Positions 10,997-20,301 are shown, counted from the first letter of the stretch. The stretch: DNA of 64,000 bases from Fertoeibacter niger (GCF_009380135.2 NZ_WHUT02000009.1:62001-126000); one strand, 5' to 3'. Translations and numbers: made by a program. Notes: generated by a model from the letters alone, not told the origin.

Positions 10997-11968
10997 TCAG
11001 TAGCCCAGACCCTTGCGGCGGTCATATTCACCCTGCGGATCATCAGCCGGAGTATACAGCTTTGATTCCGTGATGATGAATTTTTCCGGCACGGTGCCAC
11101 CGTTCAGATAGGCATCCAGTGCTGCAAAGGCGGGGCCGGCCATGTTCGGGGTCAGTTCCACCGTGGCATTCGCCTCGCCTGCCACCATGGCGGCAAAGAT
11201 ATCGGGCACGGCGTCGATCGACACCACCAGAATGTCGGTGCCCGGCTTCAGGCCCGCATCCTTGATCGCCTGAATGGCGCCCACGGCCATGTCGTCGTTA
11301 TGGGAGTAGACCGCGCAGATGCCCGCGCCGCCGCCTTCGGCCTTGATGAAGCCTTCCATCACTTCCTTGCCCTTCGACCGGGTGAAATCGCCGGTCTGGC
11401 TGCGGATGATCGACACATTGGCCGCACCCGCGATGCCTTCTTCAAAGCCCTGTTTGCGGTTGATCGCGGGGGATGAGCCCACGGTGCCCTGCAATTCAAC
11501 AACCTTGCATTCCTTGTCGCCGACCGCGCCGACCAGCCATTCGCCCGCAACGCGGCCTTCCTTGACCTGATCCGACGCAACCGAAGTCAGATACAGATCT
11601 TCCGGCGCTTCGATGCCACGGTCCAGCAGCACCACGGGAATGCTGGCTTCCTTGGCTTCGGTCAGCACCTCTTCCCAGCCGGTTGCAACAACCGGGGCCA
11701 CCAGAATGGCATCGACACCCTGGGCGATGAAGCCACGGATCGCCTTGATCTGGTTTTCCTGTTTCTGCTGCGCATCGGCGAATTTCAGGTCGATGCCCAG
11801 CCGTTCGGCCTCGGCCTTCGTCACCGAAGTTTCGGCCGCACGCCAGCCGGATTCAGACCCGATCTGCGAAAAGCCCACGACCTTGCCGCTGAGCCCCTGC
11901 GCCAAAGCGGATGAGCACAACAGGACGGCCAGCCCCCCTGCGAGGGCAGTTTTATGAAGAATTGACAT
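10997..11968 (-). CDS. ytfQ: Periplasmic sugar-binding protein YtfQ (galactofuranose type)
   Basis: 323 aa periplasmic binding protein of the type-I fold. A signal peptide (MSILHKTALAGGLAVLLCSS, cleavage after ALAQ) precedes the mature chain (LSGKVVGFSQIGSESGWR...). YtfQ-like segments include IRGFIAQGVDAILVAPVVAT, VVLLDRGIEAPEDLY and AVYSHNDDMAVGAIQAIKDAG. ATG 11968 is chosen because GGGAGGAAAC stands just upstream; the open frame reaches 12028 but those residues precede the signal sequence. First gene of the minus-strand transport cluster. Confidence 0.9.
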   Translation of the reverse strand: MSILHKTALAGGLAVLLCSSALAQGLSGKVVGFSQIGSESGWRAAETSVTKAEAERLGIDLKFADAQQKQENQIKAIRGFIAQGVDAILVAPVVATGWEEVLTEAKEASIPVVLLDRGIEAPEDLYLTSVASDQVKEGRVAGEWLVGAVGDKECKVVELQGTVGSSPAINRKQGFEEGIAGAANVSIIRSQTGDFTRSKGKEVMEGFIKAEGGGAGICAVYSHNDDMAVGAIQAIKDAGLKPGTDILVVSIDAVPDIFAAMVAGEANATVELTPNMAGPAFAALDAYLNGGTVPEKFIITESKLYTPADDPQGEYDRRKGLGY

Positions 11969-12028
11969 GTTTCCTCCCTGGAACATCGCGTGCCCTCCCG
12001 GCAGAGGCGATGCAGAGAACGCTAACAA

Positions 12029-12039
12029 AAGTAATACTA
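12029..12039. promoter_or_regulatory. Candidate FadR-type operator upstream of ytfQ
   Basis: The bases AAGTAATACTA contain the palindrome AGTA-A-TACT and fit the GT-N3-AC core typical of FadR-subfamily GntR operators. It lies 61 nt upstream of the ytfQ start in an AT-richer stretch likely to hold the promoter. Assignment to the regulator at 6667-7401 is inference from position only. Confidence 0.35.
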
Positions 12040-12428
12040 TATGTAAACGCAGAAGTGATCAGCCCGGTATTGTGGCCCGGCGCGGCGCCATTCTGCCAAG
12101 GTGGCAGATGCAGAGCACTGATTTTTAGGGGAATTTGCAGAAGCAACCGGGCAGTTTGCGCAGCCTCCATGCGCAATGCCTGCACCATCGCCTTGCGGTG
12201 GCCTGTTTGGCCGACTCTTCGATGGCGAGTTTCGCGTTCAGAAGACCGGAACGAACCGGTGCAAAGCCAGCCGTGGCCGGGCTGTTCCCGGTGCTGGGTG
12301 CTGACCTTCAGGCAGCTGCAAATGGCATTCGCGCCGATGGCCGTGACCTCGGCTTACTTCTGGAACGATTGACCGACATGGCCTTTGATCAGGTGCTGGG
12401 CAAGGTCAGGGGCTGATGGCCCTTGCCG
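12040..12428. other. Gene-poor stretch between the sugar cluster and the sox locus
   Basis: No gene that I can support. A plus-strand frame from about 12135 to 12416 is open and ends in a plausible helical tail (GRDLGLLLERLTDMAFDQVLGKV), but it has no ribosome-binding site or recognisable family. It could be the decayed 3' end of a former gene. The first bases hold the ytfQ promoter region. Confidence 0.4.
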
Positions 12429-12863
12429 TCACTCGCCAACCGCCTCGCGCGCGATGTCGTCAAGAAGGGCCTGCACCTCTTGCATCGGGCCTTCGGGCAA
12501 GTGGCGGAACCCGATGGCGACCTGGCCATTCTGGTCGGTGATGAAGATGCCGTAAGGGCAATGCGCGATGTTGAGCGGGTCAGCCTCCATCACCTTGCGC
12601 GACAGGACAGCCGAGCAGAACAGGAACACATCTGCACTGTCAAAGACGGTCACGGCGCTGCCGACGTCCGCGCCGGTGCGGTTCAGCATGTCGCCCACAT
12701 GGCTGCGGTAGTCGATGACCAGCCCCTTGCCGATGATGGCGGATTCGACGGCAAAGGCCGCATCGTCGAAGCTGCCTTCGAAAGGATAGGTGGTTGCATC
12801 CTGTGCCAGCGCGGCGGGGGCGCCGAGGATCAGTGCCAGAAGCGAGAGTTTCAGTCTGTGCAT
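12429..12863 (-). CDS. DUF302-domain periplasmic protein at the end of the sox cluster
   Basis: 144 aa. Signal peptide MHRLKLSLLALILGAPAALA, then a DUF302 fold: YPFEGSFDDAAFAVESAIIGKGLVI at the start of the mature protein and CPYGIFITDQNG, the conserved core, near residue 105. Two cysteines remain in the mature chain (FLFCSAV and AHCPYG). It follows the SoxG-like gene on the same strand after 24 nt, so it is probably part of the sox transcript. The biochemical role of DUF302 proteins is not established; a periplasmic redox or ligand-binding role is only a guess. Confidence 0.85.
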   Translation of the reverse strand: MHRLKLSLLALILGAPAALAQDATTYPFEGSFDDAAFAVESAIIGKGLVIDYRSHVGDMLNRTGADVGSAVTVFDSADVFLFCSAVLSRKVMEADPLNIAHCPYGIFITDQNGQVAIGFRHLPEGPMQEVQALLDDIAREAVGE

Positions 12864-12887
12864 GGTGCAACCTTTCAGATGGGGTTC

Positions 12888-13799
12888 TCAGACAGCTTCC
12901 ACAAAACGGTATCCGGTTTCGGCCCGCTCCACCCTGCCGATGCCGCCCCCCGGCAGGTGGTAGCCGATGATCGCGTGGCCATCGCTGACCAGCCTGTCGA
13001 GAAGGGCGACACGCGTGGCCGCCGCAGTCGCGGCGTCCTGATCCGAGCCGGAGGCCCATTCGGGGCGCTCGAACGCGACGTGATGGTTGGCGATGCAATC
13101 GCCCAGCACCGTGGCCGGGCTCGGCCCCGCGATGTCGAATGCCATGTGGCCGGGAGTATGGCCGGGGGTCAGACGGGCGGCGATGCCCGGCAGGGGTTCG
13201 TCACCATCGACCAGAAGGCGGATTCTGTCGCCGATCAGCGCCAAGCGGCGCGCGGCACCAACGGCAAAGGTCGCCCGCGCCTCGCCAATGCTGCTGACGG
13301 TGTCAGGATTGGTCCAGTAGTCGAACTCGGTCTGGCCGATCATGTAGGCAGCGTTGGGAAAGACGGGTTCGTCAAAGTCATCCAGCAGGCCCCAGAGGTG
13401 ATCGGGGTGGCCATGGGTGAACAGGACATGGGTGATGTCATCGGGGGTCAGGCCAATGGCCTCCAGCGCCTCGGCCAGTTTGCCGGCCGAGGGTTGAAAA
13501 TCCGGACCCGCGCCGACGTCGAACAACACGGTATTGGTGCCATCGCGCAAAAGCGTGACGTTGCAGGGCGGGGTCAGCTGATCGGTGGGCAGGCCGTAGC
13601 GGGCGGCGATGGCCTGCACTTCCTCTTGCGGCATCCCGCCAAGGATGAAGTCACCGGGCAGGACAAGATTGCCATCCGACAGCGTGTCGATCTGCGTAGA
13701 TCCAAGGGTCAGCGTGCTGGCGGCCCACAGGCGGCGCGGCGCCATCGGGGCGGCAAGGGCGGCGGCAGAGGCGGTCAGCAGGTGGCGGCGGGTCAGCAT
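12888..13799 (-). CDS. soxG: SoxG-like periplasmic metallo-beta-lactamase-fold hydrolase
   Basis: 303 aa, with a twin-arginine signal (MLTRRHLLTASAAALAAP). The metallo-beta-lactamase fold shows FTHGHPDHLWGLLDDFD (HxHxDH metal site), LTPGHTPGHMAFDI and LGDCIANHH. Paracoccus pantotrophus SoxG is described as a 303-residue Tat-exported zinc protein encoded directly after soxF; length, export signal and position all match, so I prefer soxG over soxH. SoxG is induced by thiosulfate but not needed for the core Sox reaction in vitro; its substrate is unknown. Confidence 0.75.
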   Translation of the reverse strand: MLTRRHLLTASAAALAAPMAPRRLWAASTLTLGSTQIDTLSDGNLVLPGDFILGGMPQEEVQAIAARYGLPTDQLTPPCNVTLLRDGTNTVLFDVGAGPDFQPSAGKLAEALEAIGLTPDDITHVLFTHGHPDHLWGLLDDFDEPVFPNAAYMIGQTEFDYWTNPDTVSSIGEARATFAVGAARRLALIGDRIRLLVDGDEPLPGIAARLTPGHTPGHMAFDIAGPSPATVLGDCIANHHVAFERPEWASGSDQDAATAAATRVALLDRLVSDGHAIIGYHLPGGGIGRVERAETGYRFVEAV

Positions 13800-13852
13800 G
13801 AGTTCTGTCCGAATGGGGGCGGGCGCGGTAGTCTGCGCCCGCCGGATGGGTG

Positions 13853-15115
13853 TCAGCCGAACATGTCGGCGGTGATCCCGGCATACCAGCCCAGCGATTC
13901 CTCGTAGGTGGCCTTGCGCAGGGCGGCATCTTCGCCGGTTGCCGAAATGAAGCTTTCGACACTGGCAATCTTTTCCGGCGTCGGTTCATAGGATGCGCCG
14001 ACCTTCACCCCATCCTCGGGCGCGATCAGCGACCAGCAGGTGTTGGAGTATTTGGCCGGGAAGGTCTTGGAGCCCGTCAATTCGCCCCGGATCGCCATGG
14101 CGGCAACCTTCGCCTGGCTATTGGCCGAGAAGCCGGATTTCGGCATGTCGCCCTGCGCCGAGCTGTCGCCCAGAACCCAGGTGTTTTCATCCATCTTCGA
14201 TTTCATCGAGGCCGGATCGACCGGGGCCCAGCCAGAGTCATCCGTCACACCCGCAATGGCGGCTATCTTGCCCGCCATCTGGCCGGGAATGACATTGCAG
14301 ACATCGACCTTCGTCACATCGCCGTCGATCACGACTTCCATCGTGTCGGGGCGCACCTCGACGGCGTTGCCGCCGAAATCCGGGCCGACCCATTCAACCA
14401 TGGTGCCGTAGTGCCGTTGCCAGCCTTCCTCGAACAGCGCCTGTTTGGAGTATTTGTCCTTGGGGTCCAGCACCAGGATCTTGGCGGTGGGGTTCTTTTC
14501 CTTCAGCACATGGGCGACCATGCTGATGCGTTCATAGGGGCCGGGGGGGCAGCGGTAGGGGTTCGGGGGGGCGACCATGGCAAAGGTGCCACCCTGGGGC
14601 ATCGCCTCGATCTGGGCCTTCAGAAGCTGGGTCTGCGGCCCAGCCTTGTAGGCATGTGGCATGATCTCGGCATGGGTGTCTGCCGACCAGCCGGGGACCG
14701 AGCCGTCCTTGAAGTCGATGCCGGGCGACAGGACCAGCCGGTCATAGGGCAGGACCGTGCCACCGGCCAGCGTGACGGTCCTTGCCGCACGGTCGACGGC
14801 GGTCGCCATGTCGTTGATGACGGTCACACCGCCGCCCGCCAGCTTGTCATAACCATGCTGGAGGTTTTCGAAGTCGTAGAAGCCGCCAAGGTAAAGGTTG
14901 GAAAAGAAGCAGGTGGTGTAGATCGGGTTGGCCTCGACCAGCGTCACTTCAAGCGCGCCGTCGCTGTCCTTGGCCAGATAGCGCGCGGCGGTGGCCCCGC
15001 CTGCACCGCCGCCAATGACGACAACTTTGGGCTTGGCCTGCCCCCAGACGGTGGGTGCTGTCAGAAAGGCGCCGGCGGCCATGCCAGTGCCCAGGAATAT
15101 ACGTCTTGTCAGCAT
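13853..15115 (-). CDS. soxF: SoxF, FAD-dependent sulfide dehydrogenase (FccB-like flavoprotein)
   Basis: 420 aa from ATG 15115, which has GGGGAGGAGAA just upstream; this length equals the described P. pantotrophus SoxF. Tat signal MLTRRIFLGTGMAAGAF; FAD-binding VVVIGGGAGGATAARYL at residues 31-47. Cysteines that could form the sulfide-active disulfide are in TTCFFSNLYLGG and DVCNVIPGQ. Periplasmic flavoprotein related to the flavin subunit of flavocytochrome c sulfide dehydrogenase; partner cytochrome is SoxE, encoded just upstream. Confidence 0.93.
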   Translation of the reverse strand: MLTRRIFLGTGMAAGAFLTAPTVWGQAKPKVVVIGGGAGGATAARYLAKDSDGALEVTLVEANPIYTTCFFSNLYLGGFYDFENLQHGYDKLAGGGVTVINDMATAVDRAARTVTLAGGTVLPYDRLVLSPGIDFKDGSVPGWSADTHAEIMPHAYKAGPQTQLLKAQIEAMPQGGTFAMVAPPNPYRCPPGPYERISMVAHVLKEKNPTAKILVLDPKDKYSKQALFEEGWQRHYGTMVEWVGPDFGGNAVEVRPDTMEVVIDGDVTKVDVCNVIPGQMAGKIAAIAGVTDDSGWAPVDPASMKSKMDENTWVLGDSSAQGDMPKSGFSANSQAKVAAMAIRGELTGSKTFPAKYSNTCWSLIAPEDGVKVGASYEPTPEKIASVESFISATGEDAALRKATYEESLGWYAGITADMFG

Positions 15116-15161
15116 CGGGTTCTCCTCCCCTTGGGTTGGTCGGGCGCGGTTGTTCCGCGCT

Positions 15162-15869
15162 TCATTCTTCAAGCGTGGCGAAATAGGCGGCGAGTGCGGC
15201 AATCTCTTCGTCGTTCAGACGGCTGGCCATCATCTGCATCACGGGATGCGGGCGCAGTTTCTGTTTGTAGGCATGCATGGCGACGACAAAATCCTCGGCT
15301 GGCCAACTGGTTATCGACGGAATACCCTGATCGGAGCCGTCGGTCTGGTGGCAGGTCTGGCACTCCGACGCGAGGTATTCGCCATATTCGGGGTCGCCCT
15401 GGATGGACAGGGTGGCGGCAGACAGATCGGGGTCGGTCTTCAGCGCGGTCGGTTCGGACTCCGGGATGTCCTGTGGCCTGTCAGACCAGTCGCGCAGAAA
15501 GGCCATCAGCGCGGCGCGGGCCTGCGGGTCTTTCATGCCGCGGTAGTTCATCCGCGTGCCCGACACCAGCGCCTTGGGATTTTCGATGTAGGCGTCAAGG
15601 GTTTCCAGCGTCCAGACAAGACCGTCTGCCCCCATGCGCGCCATGGGTCTGGAGTAGTTGAAGCCTTCAAGACTGCTCGCCTTGCGGCCAAAAATGCCAT
15701 TCAACTGCGGCCCGACCCGGTTCACGGCACCTTCGCCGATCTGGTGGCAGGCTTTGCATTGCTGGGCGAACAGCGTGGCACCGCGTTCGGCATCGCCGAT
15801 GTCCTCGGCCCAGAGGGGGGCACCTGAAAGGCAAAGAACAGCGGCAATACGGGGCAGGAGCGAGGCCAT
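15162..15869 (-). CDS. soxE: SoxE, diheme cytochrome c
   Basis: 235 aa with a signal peptide (MASLLPRIAAVLCLSGAPLWA). Two haem-binding motifs are visible: CKACH near residue 39 and CQTCH near residue 174. Each half carries a cytochrome c-type fold; the first has the GPQLNGIFGRKA and SRPMARMG sequence of class I cytochromes. ATG 15869 lies just past the soxD stop; a TTG two codons upstream would overlap it. Electron-transfer partner of SoxF in the periplasm. Confidence 0.92.
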   Translation of the reverse strand: MASLLPRIAAVLCLSGAPLWAEDIGDAERGATLFAQQCKACHQIGEGAVNRVGPQLNGIFGRKASSLEGFNYSRPMARMGADGLVWTLETLDAYIENPKALVSGTRMNYRGMKDPQARAALMAFLRDWSDRPQDIPESEPTALKTDPDLSAATLSIQGDPEYGEYLASECQTCHQTDGSDQGIPSITSWPAEDFVVAMHAYKQKLRPHPVMQMMASRLNDEEIAALAAYFATLEE

Positions 15870-15871
15870 GG

Positions 15872-17230
15872 TCAAGGGCCGAAGGTCGAAAGATAGGCAA
15901 TCACGGCGTCACGCTCTTCGGGCTTTTTCAGGCCTGCAAAGGACATGCGTGTGCCCTTCACGAAACCCTTGGGATTTTCCAGAAAGGCGTGCAGCGAAGC
16001 GTCATCCCAGATCCCCCCGGCGGCCCCCATTTCGGCCATGGGGGCAGAGTATTTGAAGCCATCGACCTGACCCATCGTCGCGTTGACGATGCCGTTCAGG
16101 GCAGGGCCGACGGTGTTTTTCGCGCCTTCGCCAACTTTGTGGCAGGCGGCGCATTTCTTGAAGGCGGCCTCGCCAGCCGCGATCAGGGCCGGATCCGCTG
16201 CGCCTGAGGGCTCTGCTGCGGGTTCGGGTTCTGCCGGGGTGGCTTCGGCCGTGTCGGCGGGGGCTTCGGCTGCCGTCACTGGCGCGACGGGCGAGGTTTG
16301 CGCGATGATGACGGGCAGGGTGCCTGCGGGTTTGCCGTCAGGGTCTTCGGGCGTCACGTTGATGTCGACTGCGCGTTTGGTCACCTCTGGGGCCGCCGAG
16401 CGGCAGTTTTCCATGCAGGGCTCGGCGCTGAAGGCCGGGTATTCGGTGGCAGCCCGGTCGTCGGGGTAGAACCCATCGGCGTTGGGCATGGTGATTTCGG
16501 TGAAATTCTCATGCGTCAGGACAAAGTCATCTTCGACGATGCCGTTGGAGTAGAGAAGGAAGGCCGTGATGGCATAGGTGTCATCCGCCGTCAGGGTCTG
16601 CGCCCCGCCAAAGGGCATCGACCGGTGAACATAGTCGAAAACGGTCGAAAGGTGCGGCCAATAGCTGCCGATGGTCTTGACCGGGCGCGGGTCGGTCAGG
16701 GTGCCAGTGCCACCGGCCAGAACGGGCCAGCTGTCCAGCCCTTCGGCAAAGTCGCCATGGCACGACGCGCAGTTGTCGTAAAAGACCTGATCACCGGTTT
16801 CCACATCGCCCGATCCTTCGGGCAGGCCGGTGCCATCTGGCAGGACGGCCACATCCCAGGCGTCGATTTCGTCCGGCAAAGCCGGGCGGCCAAGGCCGAG
16901 TGGGGCAGCGGCGGCCAGGATCGCGGCGGCAGGTTCGGCTGCGGGCTCGGCTGCGGGGGCGGGGGCTGCCGGGGCTTCGGCCACGGGGGCGGGCTCAGGT
17001 TCCGGCGCAGGGACTTCGGCAGATTCTGCGGGGGCAGGCTCTGCCTGCACGGGTTCCGGGGGCGCTTCGACCGCCGCGGCGGGGGCTGCGGTTTCGGCAT
17101 TGGCCGCGCCCGCCATGTCAAGCGTCTCGACCGCATCCGGGGCCGAAAGAGCCAGAACGACGGCCAGCACGGCAACGGTGGAGACGCTGGCGCCCAGCAG
17201 GATGATCGGGAATTCAGGCGATTTCGACAT
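15872..17230 (-). CDS. soxD: SoxD, diheme cytochrome subunit of sulfane dehydrogenase SoxCD
   Basis: 452 aa. An uncleaved-looking N-terminal hydrophobic segment (residues 8-28) precedes a long Ala/Pro/Glu-rich stretch (about 40-105). The first haem domain has CASCH near 150; a second A/P/E-rich linker (about 310-350) leads to the second haem domain with CAACHKVGEGAKNTVGPALNG. It carries electrons from the SoxC molybdenum centre during oxidation of SoxY-bound sulfane sulfur. Overlaps soxC by 17 nt. Longer than the described Paracoccus SoxD (about 384 aa), mainly through the linkers. Confidence 0.93.
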   Translation of the reverse strand: MSKSPEFPIILLGASVSTVAVLAVVLALSAPDAVETLDMAGAANAETAAPAAAVEAPPEPVQAEPAPAESAEVPAPEPEPAPVAEAPAAPAPAAEPAAEPAAAILAAAAPLGLGRPALPDEIDAWDVAVLPDGTGLPEGSGDVETGDQVFYDNCASCHGDFAEGLDSWPVLAGGTGTLTDPRPVKTIGSYWPHLSTVFDYVHRSMPFGGAQTLTADDTYAITAFLLYSNGIVEDDFVLTHENFTEITMPNADGFYPDDRAATEYPAFSAEPCMENCRSAAPEVTKRAVDINVTPEDPDGKPAGTLPVIIAQTSPVAPVTAAEAPADTAEATPAEPEPAAEPSGAADPALIAAGEAAFKKCAACHKVGEGAKNTVGPALNGIVNATMGQVDGFKYSAPMAEMGAAGGIWDDASLHAFLENPKGFVKGTRMSFAGLKKPEERDAVIAYLSTFGP

Positions 17231-18473
17231 TCTCGACCTCTCCGTCGGCGCGCACCCACCAGGTCTGGATGCTGTTGTTGTGGTAGACGTTGTTCAGCCC
17301 GCGAATGTCGCGCAGGGCCTGTTTGGTCGGCTGGACATAGCCGGTTTCATCCATGGCGCGGGACAGGATGAACATCTCAGACCCGTCCCAGGTCATGTCG
17401 TAGTGGAACCGTGTCAGCGCCTTGGACCGCGCCTCGCCCGATATGCGGGCGGGGGTCCATGTCGCCCCGCCATCGGTGGACACATCGACACGGGTGATCC
17501 TGCCGTTGCCGGACCATGCCAGACCGGTGACGACCAGCGGCCCGGCACCATGGCGGATCGGGGCTTGCGGGCTGGGCGAGGTGATGACGGATTTCGCATC
17601 CATCACCCAGGTCCATTTCCGCGCCCGGCCATCCGGCATCATGTCGGTGTATTTCGAGGTTTCCTCGCGGCTTTCCACGGCCTGATCATAGACGCCGATC
17701 CGGCGGACCCATTTGACCCACATGTTGCCTTCCCAGCCGGGCACGACCAGCCGGACGGGGTAGCCATGTTCCTTGCGCAACGCCTCGCCATTGGCAAAGA
17801 AGGCGACCATCACATCGTCCAGCGCCTTTTCCAGCGGGATCGAGCGGCCGTTGGACGACGCATCCGCACCCTCGACATAAACCCACTTGCCCGCCGTCTG
17901 CACCCCCGCTTCGGCCAGCAGATCGCGCAGCATGACGCCGGTGTATTCCATGTTGTGGATCATGCCCTGGGTGAACTGGCAGCCTTCCAGCTGCGCGCCA
18001 CCCCATTCCATGCCGCCATTGGCCGCGCATTCGCAAAAGGCGGTGGTGATGTGGCGGGGAAACCGCAGAAGGTCTTCGAAGGTGAAGACCAGAGGCTTGT
18101 CGACCAGCCCGTTGATCATCAGGCGGTAATCGGTCTTTGACAGCTCGATCGCACCCGAATGGTGGCGTTCGAACGCGCAGCCCTGCGGGGTGATCGTGCC
18201 TTCCAGTGCGTGAATGGGCGTAAAGTTGATCGAGGAGACCGGGCTTTCGGTCAGCCATTCCACATTGCGGCGCACGACATGGGATTCGAAGCTGATCGGC
18301 ATCCCGTAAGGGGCGGCATCGACCGGGTCGCCGAAGGCCGAAGCCCAGGGCTGCACCTCGGTGATCAGCGGATCAGCGGTCTGGGCAGCGGCGGCGCTGG
18401 CCACAAGCCCCGCCCCTGCGGCGGCGGTGCCGGCCAGAAAGGCGCGGCGAGAGGGTGTGGGTTCGTCGGTCAT
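17214..18473 (-). CDS. soxC: SoxC, molybdopterin subunit of sulfane dehydrogenase
   Basis: 419 aa. Tat signal (PSRRAFLAGTAAAGAGLVAS), then a sulfite-oxidase-fold molybdopterin domain with the Mo-ligating cysteine in TTAFCECAANGG and RLVVPGWEGNMWVKWV. A C-terminal dimerisation domain follows (RVDVSTDGGATWTPARI). With SoxD it removes six electrons from SoxY-cysteine persulfide in the periplasm. Sits 17 nt after soxB; its end overlaps soxD. Confidence 0.95.
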   Translation of the reverse strand: MTDEPTPSRRAFLAGTAAAGAGLVASAAAAQTADPLITEVQPWASAFGDPVDAAPYGMPISFESHVVRRNVEWLTESPVSSINFTPIHALEGTITPQGCAFERHHSGAIELSKTDYRLMINGLVDKPLVFTFEDLLRFPRHITTAFCECAANGGMEWGGAQLEGCQFTQGMIHNMEYTGVMLRDLLAEAGVQTAGKWVYVEGADASSNGRSIPLEKALDDVMVAFFANGEALRKEHGYPVRLVVPGWEGNMWVKWVRRIGVYDQAVESREETSKYTDMMPDGRARKWTWVMDAKSVITSPSPQAPIRHGAGPLVVTGLAWSGNGRITRVDVSTDGGATWTPARISGEARSKALTRFHYDMTWDGSEMFILSRAMDETGYVQPTKQALRDIRGLNNVYHNNSIQTWWVRADGEVENVEIA

Positions 18474-18490
18474 CTGGCGAACGCTCCTGT

Positions 18491-20182
18491 TCAGATCCCG
18501 GTCACTTTGACCGAGGGGTTGGGGTCAAGCCGGACGGTGCCCAGCTTCTTGATATGCGCTTCCACCACGTCCCAGATCTGCGGGCCTTCGGTGCCTTCGT
18601 TGACCGATGCCCAGCCGCCGACGGTGTAGGATTTCGCGGGGTCAATCGCCTCGGCCGTGTCCAGCAGGACCATGTTGCTGACGCGGTTGCCGATGGGTTT
18701 GGACACGTCGCAGGCAAAACCCATGCCGCCGATGCGGACCATGTCGCCACCCTGCTGATAGTAGGGGTCGGGGTTGAAGATGTTGTCGGCCACATCTTCG
18801 AGGATTGTCTTGATCGTCTCGCCCGTCATTTCCGTGCGATAGACCTGACCATAGGTCATCGAGGTTACGTTGTGGATGTCTTCTCGGGTGATCGTATCGC
18901 CAGGCAGCAGCGACGCGCCCCAGCGCACGCCGGGGGAAAACGCGATCTGCACATCGCGTTCGCTGCGAACGGCGTTGCAGATGAGATCGTCCCAGGTGCC
19001 CTGAAAGTTGCCACGGCGATACAGCAGGCTTTCAGTGGTGCCGATCTTCTCCTCCAGCTGCGCCTTGAAGGGCGCGCGTTCGGCGTCGATCAAGGTGGCC
19101 ATGTCGGCGTCGGGGGTGATCACGTCTGAAAAAACCGGGATCAGCTTGTGGCGGTAGCCCATCATCCGGCCACCCTGCACATCCAGATCGATGCGGGAAA
19201 CAAATTTGCCGTGGCTGCCGCTGGCAATCAGGATGGTCTGGCCGACCAGCACGGGTTCGGGGATGGCGTCATGGGTGTGGCCGGTCAGGATCACGTCGAT
19301 GCCCTGCACGCGGGAGGCCATCTTCTTGTCAACGTCAAAGCCGTTGTGCGACAGGCAGACCACCAGATCGACGCCCTCGGCGCGGATCTCGTCCACCACT
19401 TCCTGCATGCGCTCCTCGCGGATGCCGAAGGAATATTCGGGGAACATCCAGTTCGGGTTGGCGATGGGCATGTAGGGGAAGGCCTGCCCGATGACGGCCA
19501 CGCGCAGGCCGGCCCTGTCAAAGATCGTGTAGGGCTCGAACGCGGGTTCGTCCCATTCGGCGTCGAAGATATTCGCGCCGAGGAAGGGGAAGGGCAAAGC
19601 CTCGACGATTTCCTGCACGCGGGCGGTGCCAAATGTCCATTCCCAATGGCTGGTCATGGCATCCACGCCCAACGCGTTCATCACGTTGACCATGTCCTGA
19701 CCCTTGGTCAGATAGCTGGTCATCGAGCCGTGCCAGGTATCGCCGCCATCCAGCAGCAGGCTGTCGGGGCGTGCGGCGCGGATCGCCTTGACCACGGTGG
19801 CAACGCGGTCCATGCCGCCCATCCTGCCATAGGTCTTTCCCAGGGCGGAAAAGTCTTCATGGGTCAGGGCATAGGCCTCGGGTGATCCGGGGGCGATATT
19901 GAACATGTCCTGAAAGGCGCGGCCTACCACATGCGGTGGCTGGCCCTTGGCATCGCCCACGCCAAGGTTCCATTCCGGTTCGCGGAACCAGATCGGTTTC
20001 AGCTGGGCATGGATGTCGGTCACGTGGATCAGCGTCAGATTGCCGAAGTCGTCGAACTGCAACAACTGGTCCTGCGTCAACGCCTGTTGGGCGGCCAGCC
20101 GTGACCAGTTGCCAAGGCCCGAAGCGCCGTAGATCGCCGATGCGGCCAGCGAGGCCTGTAGAAATTCGCGCCGGGTGATCAT
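18491..20182 (-). CDS. soxB: SoxB, dimanganese sulfate thiol esterase
   Basis: 563 aa from ATG 20182, preceded by AAGGAG; the frame is open to 20245 but the Tat signal MITRREFLQASLAAS starts here. Metallophosphatase/5'-nucleotidase fold with metal-site segments VTDIHAQLKP, LLDGGDTWHGSM, CLSHNGFDVDKKMA and VILTGHTHDAIPEPV. Releases sulfate from the SoxY cysteine-S-sulfonate in the periplasm. Between soxA and soxC in the canonical order. Confidence 0.95.
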   Translation of the reverse strand: MITRREFLQASLAASAIYGASGLGNWSRLAAQQALTQDQLLQFDDFGNLTLIHVTDIHAQLKPIWFREPEWNLGVGDAKGQPPHVVGRAFQDMFNIAPGSPEAYALTHEDFSALGKTYGRMGGMDRVATVVKAIRAARPDSLLLDGGDTWHGSMTSYLTKGQDMVNVMNALGVDAMTSHWEWTFGTARVQEIVEALPFPFLGANIFDAEWDEPAFEPYTIFDRAGLRVAVIGQAFPYMPIANPNWMFPEYSFGIREERMQEVVDEIRAEGVDLVVCLSHNGFDVDKKMASRVQGIDVILTGHTHDAIPEPVLVGQTILIASGSHGKFVSRIDLDVQGGRMMGYRHKLIPVFSDVITPDADMATLIDAERAPFKAQLEEKIGTTESLLYRRGNFQGTWDDLICNAVRSERDVQIAFSPGVRWGASLLPGDTITREDIHNVTSMTYGQVYRTEMTGETIKTILEDVADNIFNPDPYYQQGGDMVRIGGMGFACDVSKPIGNRVSNMVLLDTAEAIDPAKSYTVGGWASVNEGTEGPQIWDVVEAHIKKLGTVRLDPNPSVKVTGI

Positions 20183-20301
20183 CCCGTTCTCCTTGCAGCG
20201 GGCATACTCCATCGGTCGTGCAGACACGTCCGGCGGGTGGCCCATCCTTCCTGAAACAGTCCGGGCGGCGGCGGGGGAGAGCAGCCGCCACCCGGGATGG
20301 C

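Noticed and set aside
12135-12416. Plus-strand 93-codon gene between the sugar and sox clusters
   Set aside because: No ribosome-binding site, no family likeness and an out-of-character N-terminal half; kept only as a possible gene remnant.
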